DNA of 64,000 nucleotides, taken from assembly GCA_905160935.1 (NCBI GenBank), contig CAJHZI010000183.1, forward strand, positions 253,001-317,000. Reading direction: 5' to 3'. The notes below the pieces were generated by a model that did not search any database, was not told where the DNA came from, and saw nothing but the letters and a program-made list of their open reading frames with translations. The position numbers and the translations under genes were made by a program. This document shows, piece after piece, positions 1 to 10,780 of this stretch. The first letter of the stretch is position 1. Every line of letters starts with the position of its first letter. This DNA is from Enchytraeus crypticus (Eukaryota > Annelida > Clitellata > Enchytraeida > Enchytraeidae).

Positions 1-1734
1 GTTGTTTTTCATAATAGTTTTGTAGATGCTACTGAAATGATCTTAATAATGTAATTCGACGGATAATGAACATTTTTGATAAAATTATCGCGTGCGTAAT
101 AGTATGTAAAACCCTCACTGTGTAATTGATTGATTGATTGATTGATTTATGATTGATTGAACGGTTGATTTATTTAGTTTACCTACACTGCTCAAATGTA
201 TTAATTTATATCAGAGTGAAGACTTCATAAAACTTGATTGTAAACACCACAGGAGAATATTACTAAACTGTCATAATACTACAAGATCTGATTCCAATAA
301 AAATTTCTCAAAACAGCTTATGATTTATAAAATCTAATAAATAACTTGTTTCCAACTGCATTTCATTAGATGCACAGCATGGGTCCTAAGCGGAGGCGAA
401 ACTAGAGACGGATGAATGGAATGATCGGTAGAACCTATATCAAACGAGGTCATTAAATGGTTCAATATGAATTTCACAGCTTCACTTGTTTACCCGCGAG
501 GCACGATTGATGTGACAGGAGAACCACGGCTGGTGCATGTACAAAGACTTGTTGTTTACGGGACTCTCGCTAGGTGGTCTCCCCTCATCTGATTACGGGC
601 TAGGATGGATGCCATATGTCGCTCAGACGGAGTGGAATAATTCACTAGCTCTGATTTCACGCCTACAATCGATTGTAGGATAAAATGTTACAGGAACACA
701 TTTCGCTATTACCACCGCCTTGTTTCAGGTTTGCTCGATTGAAAAGTATAGTCTCGCCGGAACCGTTTGATGCAGGATTAGGCAGGCATAGAAAAGCCAT
801 CTCAGAAATTCTTAAACCCAAGAAATCCAAGCTTTTTTGTGCTGACGGAAAAATCCTTTGCGACTGATTAATGTGTTAGAAAAGACTATGCTCTCGTGGA
901 GTGAGATAATGAACTGCATGAAATGTATTATGTATTTAGTATGGATCTGCCATCTGGCATTATACTAGAAATAGAAACATATGAATCTCAGAGTATTTAT
1001 AATTATAAGAAAATTTACAAAATAAATTCTTATATTCAGTTAATGATTAGTTATTAAGTGCAATTTTGTGAAGGCTGATGAAATAGTACAACAGTTTTGC
1101 GGTTTTCATTGATCGATTCTAAAATTATTTCTCAAAAATACTTCGAAACATGTGAAGCAAGCCTGTTTAACTTTGCTTGAATCAACTAAAATCAAAAGGA
1201 ATTATTTACAATGAATACAAGCAGTGTAGAGCAAAAAATGTATCCCTTTCAGTACGTTTCTAGAAGAGGCTATATGCTCCAGAATTTATGCCGTTTACAT
1301 GTTGCCAATGAAGATTAGCGGCTGATAAAATCAACAAAACACGAAATTATAGATAGATAAAGAGATATATTTTATTTTCAAGAAATCACAAAGATATAAT
1401 ACAGTTTTATACATAAGCGACGTGAAAAAGGACATAAAGGCTAAACGTCTCTGAAGTATGCCCATCAAGGCTGCAATTATTTTAAAACATTTCAGAATAT
1501 ACGCTTGCATCTGTTCGTATGCAAAAATCCGATCAATATAGAAAATTATAGGAGACGCATGATAACCAGAATTAAGCGTCTTGTATCTTCACATCTTCCA
1601 ATAAGGCACGGATTGTTCGTTTTTACAACGGGTACTTACCATCCATCTTGAAAAGTTTCGAAGGAATCCACTCTAATTATATTACATTTATTTCTGGATA
1701 GTGTATAGCAATATCTGCAGTGTTGTATACACGC
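1..1734. other. Left flank / presumed DDR intron, no exon recognised
   Basis: This stretch lies upstream of the first recognised DDR exon in the window. That exon starts in the middle of a codon, so this is most likely intron sequence. I searched it for the discoidin (F5/8C) domain that should precede the DS-like domain and saw none. A short GATT tetranucleotide array lies at about 121-150. A 60-codon open frame at 685-867 has no recognisable features and is not called. Confidence 0.5.
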
Positions 1735-2249
1735 CTGGCAATGGTGCATAGAAATGTGTTGATTTCTACCCTGACGATGCGTAGAAATACATTTGTTGTA
1801 TTGTATCCAGACGATACATAGAAATTCATGTGTTGTGTTGTATTCAGACGATACATAAAAATACATGTGTTGCATTGTATTCAGACGATACATAGAAATA
1901 CATGTGTTGCATTGTATTCAGACGATACATAGAAATACATGTGTTGCATTGTATTCAGACGATACATAGAAATGCATGTGTTGTATTGTATTCAGCCGAT
2001 ACAGAGAAATACATGTGTTGTATTGTATCTAGACGATACATAAAAATACATGTATTGTATTGTCTCTAGACGATACATAGAAATACATGTGTTATATTGT
2101 ATTCAGACAATACACAGAAATACATGTGTTATATTGTATTCAGACAGTGCATAGAAATACATGTATTGTCTTGTCTTCGGACGATGCATAGAAATACATG
2201 TGTTGCATTGTATTCAGACGATACATAGAGATACTTGTATTGCGTCTAG
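1735..2249 (+). repeat. 37-bp minisatellite ending at a DDR splice acceptor
   Basis: About 13 to 14 degenerate tandem units with a period of about 37 bp share the core CAGACGATACATAGAAATAC followed by ATGTGTTG-type sequence. The array becomes cleaner toward its middle. It runs right up to the acceptor of the first DDR exon in the window (AG at 2248-2249). The acceptor segment GCGTCTAG/ATGG resembles the TATCTAGACGAT segment of internal units, so the splice site may itself be a diverged repeat unit. Confidence 0.9.
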
Positions 2250-2606
2250 ATGGTGTGACCTCCTACGAAATGAAGCAAGGAGATCGACGCGGTGGAGGTG
2301 AACTGGATTTCTCTGACTTCACCTATGACGGTCATCAGAACACCTCGGGCTACCTCACGGGTGGTCTCGGGCAGCTCACTGATGGTGAAGTCGGCAATCT
2401 TCAGTTCCGTCTTGACCTTCAGTTCATCGGAAAACGTGGCTTCGAGTGGATTGCCTGGAAGAGAGACGATCGAGTGGAAGACTTTATTGAAATAGTCTTC
2501 AACTTCGATGCCGTGAGAAATTTCAGTGAGATTAGGGTTCATACGAACAATATGTTCTCTAAAGAGATTGCCGTGTTCAGAGAGGCCAAAGCTTTTTTTA
2601 GTATAG
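2250..2606 (+). CDS. DDR exon: DS-like domain, first part
   Basis: Phase 1 to phase 1. It encodes the start of the DS-like jelly-roll domain, with family hallmarks LDGVTSYE, YDG, GGLGQLTDG, FEWIAW and IEIVFNFDAVRNF. It opens exactly at the junction that separates the discoidin domain from the DS-like domain in vertebrate DDRs. The donor reads ATAG/GTAAGA. Confidence 0.92.
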
Positions 2607-4427
2607 GTAAGAAATTATAAAAATTATAAATTTTGTTTAAGCATCGTAAATGACGATACTTGTTTACAAGTGTTTTAGAGTTGCTATATTATTATAGAGT
2701 TGCTATATTATTATTATTTAGAGTTTTATATTATTTACAGCAGATTGATATTCTCATGCAAAATATTTATGTTAAATTTATGTAAATTCATTTATTTATT
2801 ATAAGAGGCTAGGTATTTGAAGAATGGGACAATTTGTTTAGTACCATATTTATTTCGCCCATAGTTTGTGTTTTACAAACTGTAGACGAAATATGTATTA
2901 TAATTACTGTACGAAGTTAATTACCTGAACGTATTTGCTTGTTTCAAGTTGATATCTTAGTTTCTTACTCTGCAGGTGGCAGATATTACAACGGTGCTCC
3001 GGTGAACTATGTAAACGTGAGAAACACTCAGGTGGAGGAAGCCAAGTACGTGCGGATTCCTATTCCTCATGTGTTGGGACGTCATATTAAAATTCAACTG
3101 TTTTTCGACGCGAGATGGATTATGATCAGTGAAGTAAAATTCACGTCAGGTATTACGGCAAACTGTAATTTAAAATATTGAATATGATTATCTGGTATAC
3201 TTGTTAAACTTTCTAGCATTTTGTATTTTACTTGTACGTCATATTGCAATTTACATGCTTTCTCTCTGGGACAATGATAGTATTAGAATTATTGAAAATT
3301 AATCAACAACTAAATTATAAATAATTTTTTTAAAGAATGTATTACAATTATCTTCATGTTAGTTTTTGAAAATATAATTAATATTGAAAAAATTATAGAG
3401 TCGATGTATCAAGTTTAATTCTGAGTGCAGATATCAAACATTTCATAGAATGGTCTATTAAATATGACAGTCCTCTGCTATTAAATGCAGCAGACATTTA
3501 TATTTACTATATGCTCTATTCTTTGCTATTGATTGCAGAAATAGTAATTGACGAAATTGCTGAAGAAGTTGAACCCGTGACCGTACGAACGACTGCTGCT
3601 CCTGATTTGCAGACCATTCAGCTAGACCGCAGATTAACTACGCAAAAACTGATGACGTCATATGATCAGATATCCAGCAGAAAACCCGGTCTGACAGTCG
3701 TGGCTGCTGACGTCATCTTGAAAGATAAGACCTCTGGTGAGTGATTTTGTGAAATGATTATATCAATAATTTGCTGTATAATTGTTAATTGATGTATGTA
3801 GAGCCCCTTTTCGAACATTTTCAGCAATGCTCTACATTGGCCAAACGCGGTTATTAGCCTGTTAGTATATCAATAATCTTTGACCTGGAAGCTGACTGAT
3901 TCTTGCGAAGCTACTTCATTTCCATAAGCCTTGCCTTCAAATTCACCAAGTGACTGATACATAAATTTCATTGATAATGCTAATAAGTTTATTAATTTAC
4001 TTAAGACAATCGTTGTAGTTTTCAGCAAAATTCATGTCAAAGGTGACGTTTACATTGAAGAAAGAGAATCGAGTTAGATAATTTCTGCAATTCAATCCTA
4101 CGTATTAGTTCAAAAAAAATTGAGAAAATTGAAAATTATCGGAACTTGATTTACCACCGCTGGAGACAGTGGCGAAGTCGGTAAGATACTCGACCGCGGA
4201 TCAGTATGTGCGGGGTTCAAATCCTGGGCTCGCCTATCACTGACATCGAGTTAGGAAACTGACGTAAATCGTAGCTGTAGCTTTTTACAATTGACATTAG
4301 TGTTACACAATAAACAGTTGTGGTTTCAATAACTTGCCTATTCTGGACTCCTATCTCTGGACTCCTATCTCTGGACTCCTATGATGAATAAATTTCATTA
4401 AATATGCCCAGTGCTTGACGTCGTGAT

Positions 4428-4503
<76 letters not shown>

Positions 4504-7500
4504 GTTATCTGCTAAGTCTTAGGTCCAATGTATATTCATTCTCAGAAATTGGCTTCAAGCTGCATATAGAGTATTCTATAGATAAACAAAATAATCCCGT
4601 CATAAAGGCTAGGCCTAATCAATATCCTCTCGTCGCTTATGACTCGTGCAGTTAACGGTTGCTCTATTCTTTAGTATCCCGGACAGCACGGAACATCTCC
4701 TCTGAAAAACTGAAACGGAGGCTAAGCCTTTAATTTTATGATCTATAACAATCTATTGCATATTTTCAAAATCTGCAGGCACTGATACGCCTTCAGTAGC
4801 TAGAACCGAGCAGGACTCCCTTGTTGGAATACTGTTGGGAACATTTGCTGCCATCTTTATTCTGAGCACTCTCACAGCCTTCGTGCTTCTCATTCGATAC
4901 AGAAGAAAGAAATTCGAAAGTCCTCTGAAGTCAATGTTCATCGATGACCACGTCAACTTTAACCTCCATCACTTCTCCAACGGTGGCAAGATTCTAAATG
5001 GGAACGTCTACAACTCGATAGCTAGCAATGACTTTTTAGATACAACGAAAGATACACATCTCTGTACCACAGCACATCTGCTACCACCTGACACACAGGC
5101 TGACGGTGAAGGCCACTATGCCACCCTCCCTGCTGCTTACAACTTCGAGAATTTCAACGGTAGGGATGTTAGAATGTCTCAATAGCGTAGGGGTAACGTC
5201 ATGAAGTTTTAAATGACTGATCCTGAGGTGAATTTAACTCTCGCGGGTTCGAAACCCAGCCGCGCTGATCTGAGAGTAAAATCTCGGACATTCACGTGGC
5301 TGGTTATACGGAAAATGGACTAAATTGCCTAGCGGTTTAAACATGTGGTATTAAAAAGTTATAGATATCAGCACAGTTGATCATTTCACTATAATGAGTG
5401 TTTACTTTATTTTATACTTTTTATATAAGAATATCTTCTCTGTCTTTGTAGCCTAGATTCTTTAACATATGTTCTATTTAGGTTCAGAATCCTGGATAAA
5501 TCTAAAAGATCCTTGTAGTTCCGTTGATTCAAGCGTAGTTGAGTTAATTATCGTGACTTCCCATCTTCGAATAATCTTTACGTATGCATCACTGAGTGAA
5601 AGGTTAATTTCATGCCAGCAAACCGAAATTTGGGTCATTATACTAGGAATACACAAACAATGCGTCAATCATAACTTGCACTGTCAACAACACAATCTTG
5701 AGTTCCTTTTGCACTGTAAAGTGCTTTAAATTTCAAAATATTTCATGAAGTTTAAATTTTGTCCAATTCTCACTGTTATAGTCGCCAAACAGAGAACAAG
5801 AGTATATATGCACATTGGTCGATCCATTGAATGATTTTTGTTGATTTATTGATTGATTGATTTATTTATTTATTGATTGATTGATTGATTGATTGACTGA
5901 TAGAATTTATTGATTAACATAGCGGTCGTTTCGTGTATTTTAAGATGCGGTTCGTGAAGAAAGTCTTTCACCGAGATTGTCGACATTTAATCAGAAGTCT
6001 GGCTGGACAGGTTGTGGGTCGTGCTCTGGTCAACAGGTTCACGGTTTAACTTTAGGCCCAGCCTACTCAACCACCTCAGGGCAGCTCTTTAACTTCTCTC
6101 CCGAAAAACTGAGATTTATCTCAAAACTTGGAGATGGAACGTTTGGTGAGGTAAGCTACTGTTCGTGAATCCGATTCTTTAGTCGATATGTACATTGAAA
6201 GTTCCGTACAAATTTTATATTAGTCACTATTATATCAATATTTATTATAATGTTTCCAAAGAAGACAGAATAGAAGGAAATAGAGACAGAGGCCAAGATT
6301 AGAAAAGTTAGATGATTTAAAGATCCACTTATATGTGGACAGGAGGAAAAAATCGGAAGACAGGTAAGAGTGGCGGTGTTATATACCATGGACATGCCAG
6401 TAGGCAGTGCGCTAAGAAAGAGAGAGAGAGAGAGAGAGAGAGACCCCGCTAGAACAAACTTTGTTGTCATTCTAATTACCCTAATTTCTCACTTGCTAGA
6501 CAATACTTTACTCATTGAATTTATTGTTGAACCGAACTTCAAAATCTCCGATAAATAATTATAGAATAAGTTTAACCATTTAGGACATAACTTAAAGGTC
6601 TTTCAACCTTTAATACATTTTAGGTTAGTGATTTACTGAGATGGCATGATTAAAACCACCGTATAGTTTTTTAGTGGATTATTCACAATGTAATTTCATT
6701 GTGAATTTCATTTGTATTATTTCAGGTTCACATCTGTGAAGCCAGTGACCTGCCTATAACTTTAGATCAGAACTTCAGGTTGAGTCAGTGCTTTCAGCAA
6801 ACCAGCAGAGGAATGGTTCTAACCGCTGTCAGAATGCTGCATGACAGAGCAACGGAGAAAGAGAGGTGCGTTGTGTGAGAACAGTATTTACAACATTGCT
6901 TACATTTATTAATTTTTTTCTGGCTGGAACTAGTGGCGATGTCGGTAAGATACTCGACCACGGATCAGTATATGCGTGGTTCAAATCCTGGGCTGGCCCG
7001 TTATTGACATCGCTTTCGAGTGAGGTAAATGACGTTAACATTAGCTTTATCAGCTTTTATTAATTCGTAAGAAATTTATCGGCATTTCATCGACGTTGCA
7101 GCAGGGCACACTCCTCTAAGAAAGATACCCAAATACGTTCAATATAGTTATTTCTTCTGGTTATTTCTACTGGTTATTTCTTCTGGTTATTTCCTCGTCC
7201 CATTTGCGCTGACACATTGATAATCCATATACATTGAATAGAGTAGGCTATTGATTGTTAAGTAAACTTAAGCAAATGTCTAAGTGTTCATTGTTACACG
7301 ATGTAGCGTCAACTACAGGATCCTTTTGAGTACACCTCACTAAGTTAATACACTGCATCTTCTTATAGATTTTTCTAAGGCTCTATACAATACGATCTGA
7401 AAAATCATAGTTGTTATTTATAATAAATGATGTAATACAATTACGAGGGTAAATATTTTCAATTGGTTTAGTCTAATATCTATACAGTATGTTTTGTAAT

Positions 7501-10500
7501 CTCTCTCTTCTATCTCTTTCTATCTCTCTTAGTGCGCTCAGCCTACTGGCAGGTCCATGGTATATAGCGCCTCCACTCTTCTCTGTCTTCCGCTTTCTAT
7601 TCATGTCCACATATGAGTGGGTTTTTAAATCATCTAATATACCTAATCTTTATTAATTTGACGTCCCTGACATCATCCCTGGATGAGGAAACGGACGTTA
7701 AACCTTTATTATTATTATTATCTCGGCCTTTTCCTTACATTTTACTTTCTATGACTTCTTTTAATAGATTCACCCCCTTAGAATGTGTCCTATCCAACTC
7801 TTCTTCCTATTTCTTAATATACTTATCAACTGGCTATGAGTCCAGCTAATCCTCTTCATTCTTCTCCAAATCACATTTCTTAACCTAGTACATTTATTAG
7901 GTCTAAGAGCTTCAGTAACTTAGTTTGATATCACTACAATTGAGCTCTATGCAGCCAAAGACAAAGAATAAGTGAAGAGTTATGCACTAATGTGAAGCCA
8001 ACATTTAGAAAACTTCAGCAGATATGGTAGGCCACTAAGAGAAAACTGATCCTTCCAAATGAATTTATTATAATTTTTATATTTTAGAAGAGATTTTGAG
8101 AACGAAGTTCAGCTACTCTCGTGTTTGGCAGACCCTAATTTAGTGCAGACGTTGGGAGTTTGCAAAACTGATAAATTGTACGCCATAGTTTCTGAATATA
8201 CCGCTCTTGGCAATCTTCGTCAGTTTCTATCTCAGAGAATTCTTGAAAATTCCTCCAGTCGTCGAAATACAACGCATTTTCCGCTGAGGTGAGTAGTAAT
8301 ATTTAATTTTTTCAAAAGTTTGAATAGTTTCGTTAGGTTATATTACATTCTCGACTAACTAATCGTGAATTACGACTCTGTATATCACTTTTTTATAACT
8401 TTCTGGAATATCTTTATAAATTATTTTAAACTAAGCGAAACATAAATTAAAATTTTATAGTATTTAATAATTTAATGCATAAAATAAACTTAGGTACTAT
8501 TGTCACATTACTCTACTTCTTAGTAATCAATGAATCAAATGAGCTCGAAATACTTTTAACGTTATTCTCTTTTATTTGGACTCTGTGTTTAAAATATCTG
8601 CCTGTAACACAGATCTTAAAAGGTCTTTAACAAATTACTTCATTCCAAAGCCCTGGTACATTTAATCTCAATTTCATCTTAATTCCAGATACCCAGAGGC
8701 TGATGCATTTTACGTCTTATTTGAAACACCCTTTCCTTCCTAACGCTCGTATACGAATTGGGATTGTTTATTAGTTTTTGTGTGTTAGTTTTTGAATTAT
8801 AAGGGGGATGGTTTGCTAAAGGATGTAATAAAAGGAGGAATGCAAGGAAAAAGAGTTAGGAGAAGACCGAAATATGGGATGCTGGATCTGATAACAACTT
8901 CATATATGGAGTTGAAAAAGAATGATGAGAATAAATGTTTGCTTAAAATGTGCAAATTGTTTCTACTTGCGTAAAATTGCTGCACTTTCGTACATTTTCA
9001 TTTTAACTCATAACGTCCGGGATTAAACTAACTCATTGACTACAGACGAGTGACTTCGTAACGTCCTTTTCTTCTCTCTCTCTCTCTCTCTCTCTTCTAT
9101 TATCTTCTTATTCGAGTCTAAGATTCAACGTAATCTACATTTGTTTCTATTATATCTACTTTCAGTCATGGCTGCTTGATCTATCTGTCCACACAAATAG
9201 CATCGGGAATGAAGTACCTCGAGTCCGTCAACCTCGTTCACAAAGACCTGAGCTGCAGAAGCTGTCTGGTGGGACACCGGTTTGTCATAAAGATCGCGGA
9301 CTTTGGCACAGGACGCAGGATGTATCCGGGAGATTATCATCACGTGGATGGGGACAGTGGTACGGTGCCATTGCGCTGGATGTCGTGGGAGGCTGCGCTG
9401 CTGGTAAATATGCGACTATTTTATTCATATTGTAGCAACAGAAATAAATTTATCGCCTTTGAATGAGGAAAACGCTTCCATTTGGATAAGAAAAAAGAAT
9501 TTATTGTAACAGCCAACTGTAGGAACGTAGCTAAAATAGATTGGCCTAGTAGTTGTAAGATGTTATATTTATTTACTTCAAATAAATGATCAAAGTATAA
9601 TCTGAGCGAATAAATTACGTATTGTTTACAATTAGAGATATGTAATAATGAACGAGGTAATTCAGTAAGTGTTCGAAACTTTCATATTTTAACAAATGGC
9701 TCTTTGACAATGTTGTAGAGATGAAAGAAGACTAATTGTGTCAAAGTGATAGCTTGGCATTAGATGTCACAATTAACTTAACGTCTCTTAGGCTTCTCAG
9801 CTACCCGGAATCATTAACATCTAATTTAAATCTCTTATAAAGTATCAGGAAGTATTAATAATTATTTCAGGTACTTTTTCTTTTTTACACGTGTCTTGTC
9901 TGGGATGCTGAAGAATAGACCCAACCTAGACTAAATATGTCATAAAAGGGGTCAAAGCACTAAGATCCAAACCAACATCAGAAAGGGCATTCGGTTGGTT
10001 ATAGTCTAGGCTCCAGAAATTGCTACAAAATATTCTAAAACCTGGCCCTAGCTAAACTGGGACTCAAGGAGAGATGATTAAGATTATGTAAGGTACTTTT
10101 TATGGCACACACTGGGAATGCCTTCATAATTTAAATGACCCGAAGTAATTTTGCACTTGAGATGTCTTTCTAGGCGAGAATTCTATACAATTCATATCAA
10201 GACATCTACTATTGTTTATTTTCCTGTCTATCCGTGTTCACTGCATGGCCTTTCCGGGGTTCAAATCCTGGACGCGCCTGTCACTGACATCGCTTTCCAG
10301 TGAGGAAACTGACGTTAACCTTAACTTTACCAGCTTTTTGTACTATGTATGTTTACACAGAAAAAGTTTTCATGCAAGAGCGACGTGTGGTCATTCGGCG
10401 TGACTCTGTGGGAGATAATGAGCTTTGCCAAGTTGCGTCCGTTCAGTGATTTGACGAACGAGGAGGTCTTTTCAAACTTCGGTCACTACTATCGAGAAGA

Positions 10501-10705
10501 CGGTCTTGAGCGTCACCTATCCCAGCCTGCGGGCTGCTCAAAGGAGATCTATGACCTCATGGTGGAGTGCTGGAGGAGGGATGAAGTGAGGCGACCGCCT
10601 TTCCATGAGATCCACATGTTCCTCTCGCGTAAGAACTTGGGATACTCTCCGCACCTCGAACAGCCGAACTGTTGCTCTGCTGATTATAGGATTACAGGTT
10701 GCTGA
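2250..10705 (+). CDS. Discoidin domain receptor tyrosine kinase-like protein (3' nine exons; probable pseudokinase)
   Basis: Proposed exons are 2250-2606, 2976-3149, 3539-3736, 4779-5159, 5945-6150, 6726-6865, 8088-8288, 9166-9403 and 10361-10705. All junctions are GT/AG and phase-consistent, giving 746 residues to the stop. Visible in order: a DS-like ectodomain (LDGVTSYE, GGLGQLTDG, then HTNNMFSKEIAVF), an extracellular linker, a membrane helix followed by RYRRKK, a Tyr-containing juxtamembrane region, and a kinase domain ending in CWRRDEVRRPPFHEIH. This matches the collagen receptors DDR1/DDR2, which sit in the plasma membrane. The signal peptide and discoidin domain are missing, so the gene starts left of the window. 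The glycine loop GDGTFGEV and DFG are intact. The beta3 lysine is Arg (AVRML) and the catalytic-loop Asn is Ser (HKDLSCRS), so catalysis is doubtful. Family assignment is firm; the orthologue within the DDR family is not. Confidence 0.93.
2976..3149 (+). CDS. DDR exon: DS-like domain, second part
   Basis: Phase 1 to 1, with acceptor TCTGCAG/GTGG and donor GTCAG/GTATTA. The peptide includes YVRIPIPHVLGRHIKIQLFF and WIMISEVKFTSG, which correspond to the closing strands of the DDR DS-like domain. Confidence 0.9.
3539..3736 (+). CDS. DDR exon: extracellular juxtamembrane linker
   Basis: Phase 1 to 1, acceptor ATTGCAG/AAAT, donor TCTG/GTGAGT. It encodes a low-conservation linker, acidic at first (IDEIAEEVEP) and then Thr/Ser-rich. 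In DDRs this segment lies between the DS-like domain and the membrane and is where ectodomain shedding occurs. The exon is supported by open frame, splice sites and position more than by similarity. Confidence 0.8.
4157..4290 (+). repeat. tRNA-derived SINE, family A, DDR intron copy 1
   Basis: The pol III box A-like segment (AGTGGCGAAGTCGGTAAGA) is followed by a box B (GGTTCAAATCC) about 45 bp later. The body runs ATCACTGACATCG...GGAAACTGACGT. Several other copies in this window share the same layout. Transcription direction matches the DDR gene. Confidence 0.8.
4435..4501. repeat. CT dinucleotide microsatellite
   Basis: An uninterrupted (CT)n run of about 33 units in the DDR intron. A 14- to 16-bp unit (TCTGGACTCCTAT) is tandemly repeated three times just upstream at about 4345-4382. 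Confidence 0.95.
4779..5159 (+). CDS. DDR exon: transmembrane segment and cytosolic juxtamembrane region
   Basis: Phase 1 to 1. A hydrophobic helix (about GILLGTFAAIFILSTL followed by FVLLI) is closed by the basic stop-transfer RYRRKK. The juxtamembrane part holds several Tyr residues (NVYNS, GHYATLP, AAYNF) that could be phosphorylation or adaptor sites by analogy with DDR juxtamembrane tyrosines. The donor is AACG/GTAGGG. Confidence 0.9.
5839..5905 (+). repeat. GATT tetranucleotide array before a DDR acceptor
   Basis: About 15 GATT/TATT units lie 40 bp upstream of the acceptor at 5943-5944, in the sense orientation. Each unit contains TTGAT, which fits a loose YTNAY branch-point pattern. 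Confidence 0.9.
5945..6150 (+). CDS. DDR exon: juxtamembrane end and kinase glycine loop
   Basis: Phase 1 to 0. The acceptor TTTTAAG/ATGC lies about 40 bp after a GATT array. The kinase domain begins at FSPEKLRFISKLGDGTFGEV, with an intact GxGxFG nucleotide loop at the exon end. The donor GAG/GTAAGC splits the loop Val from the next exon. Confidence 0.9.
6250..6425 (+). mobile_element. LINE C-terminal fragment
   Basis: A frame reads RQRPRLEKLDDLKIHLY, matching the RGRPR...LDDL end seen in better preserved non-LTR fragments in this window (28.7-29.0 kb). The 3' end GGACATGCCAGTAGGCAGTG is shared with the opposite-strand copy at 7505-7640. Together they flank the DDR beta3 exon. Confidence 0.6.
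6726..6865 (+). CDS. DDR exon: kinase N-lobe with substituted beta3 lysine
   Basis: Phase 0 to 2. It continues EV/HICEASDLP and includes the DDR-typical insert before beta3. The VAVK motif of active kinases reads TAVR; the Arg codon AGA is at 6831-6833 (residue about 475 of the window fragment). Arg at this position normally abolishes productive ATP binding. The exon ends KER, and the last Arg codon is split by the intron. Confidence 0.9.
6918..7062 (+). repeat. tRNA-derived SINE, family A, DDR intron copy 2
   Basis: Box A (AGTGGCGATGTCGGTAAGA), box B (GGTTCAAATCC) and the body GACATCGCTTTCGAGTGAGG...GACGTTAACATTAGCTTTA are all present. This is one of the best preserved copies. Confidence 0.82.
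7505..7860 (-). mobile_element. LINE C-terminal fragment, interrupted by a family E element
   Basis: On the minus strand the 7520-7640 part matches the 6250-6425 fragment (ATGGACCTGCCAGTAGGC). The 7730-7860 part encodes pieces like RTHSKGVNLLKEVIESKM. A TTA-tailed element inserted at 7654-7721 separates the two parts. Confidence 0.6.
7654..7721 (+). repeat. TTA-tailed short interspersed element, family E
   Basis: GACGTCCCTGACATCATCCC followed by TGGATGAGGAAACGGACGTTAAACC and a (TTA)n tail. Other copies are listed separately. Its 3' end closely resembles the end of family A (TGACATCG...GAGGAAACTGACGTTAAC), which suggests a shared LINE-recognised tail. Confidence 0.72.
8088..8288 (+). CDS. DDR exon: alpha-C helix and hinge
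   Basis: Phase 2 to 2. RDFENEVQLLSCLADPNL holds the alpha-C Glu and the LxDPN motif typical of DDRs. LYAIVSEYTALGNLRQFL covers the gatekeeper and hinge. A short Ser/Arg-rich insert follows before the exon end. Confidence 0.9.
8790..8965 (+). mobile_element. LINE C-terminal fragment
   Basis: The frame reads GLLKDVIKGGMQGKRVRRRPKY, then GMLDLITTSYMELKK. It has the same architecture as the C-terminal tails of the fragments at 28.7 and 44.2 kb (LLKDVIEG...RGRPR...MLDDL). Confidence 0.65.
9166..9403 (+). CDS. DDR exon: catalytic and activation loops
   Basis: Phase 2 to 0. TQIASGMKYLESVNLVHKD is nearly invariant DDR sequence. The catalytic loop is HKDLSCRS: the base Asp is kept, but the Mg-binding Asn is replaced by Ser (AGC at 9260-9262). 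IADFGTGR keeps DFG. The activation segment has one Tyr (GDYHH), where DDR1/2 carry a tyrosine pair, and the P+1 region is VPLRWMSWEAALL. Confidence 0.92.
9893..10085 (+). repeat. Dispersed element family C, DDR last intron
   Basis: Features: GGATGCTGAAGAATAGACC, CACTAAGATCCAAACCAAC, AGAAAGGGCATTCGGTTGGT, CTCCAGAAATTGCTACAAAA and a 3' end CTAAACTGGGACTCAAGG. The same order of blocks occurs in six other copies. No coding capacity or tRNA-like boxes are seen. Confidence 0.75.
10245..10340 (+). repeat. tRNA-derived SINE, family A, 5'-truncated, beside the DDR terminal acceptor
   Basis: Only box B (GGGGTTCAAATCC) and the body/tail (CACTGACATCGCTTTCCAG...GACGTTAACCTTAACTTTA) remain. It ends about 20 bp before the acceptor of the last DDR exon, so the terminal-intron branch region is partly SINE-derived. 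Confidence 0.78.
10361..10705 (+). CDS. DDR terminal exon: kinase C-lobe and stop
   Basis: Phase 0. SDVWSFGVTLWEIMSF is the alpha-F region and CWRRDEVRRPPFHEIHMFL is the end of the kinase fold. About 25 further residues extend beyond the usual DDR C-terminus. The last codons (ADYRITGC) and the TGA at 10703-10705 lie inside a GATTACAGG tandem repeat. Confidence 0.92.
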   Translation, partial: KKFSCKSDVWSFGVTLWEIMSFAKLRPFSDLTNEEVFSNFGHYYREDGLERHLSQPAGCSKEIYDLMVECWRRDEVRRPPFHEIHMFLSRKNLGYSPHLEQPNCCSADYRITGC

Positions 10706-10780
10706 TTACAGGTTGCTGATTACAGGATTACGTGTTACTGATTACAGGTTGCTGATTGCGGGTTGCCGATTACAGGATTG
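10681..10780 (+). repeat. GATTACAGG-type short tandem repeat over the DDR stop codon
   Basis: Six to seven imperfect units built on GATTACAGG and TTGCT (period 9-14 bp) begin inside the last codons of the DDR gene and continue into its 3' UTR. The C-terminal residues and the stop codon are therefore supplied by repeat sequence. Confidence 0.85.

Noticed and set aside
685..867. 60-codon plus-strand frame upstream of the DDR exons
   Set aside because: It has no similarity to the discoidin domain expected upstream, no fitting splice sites in phase 1, and an unremarkable composition.
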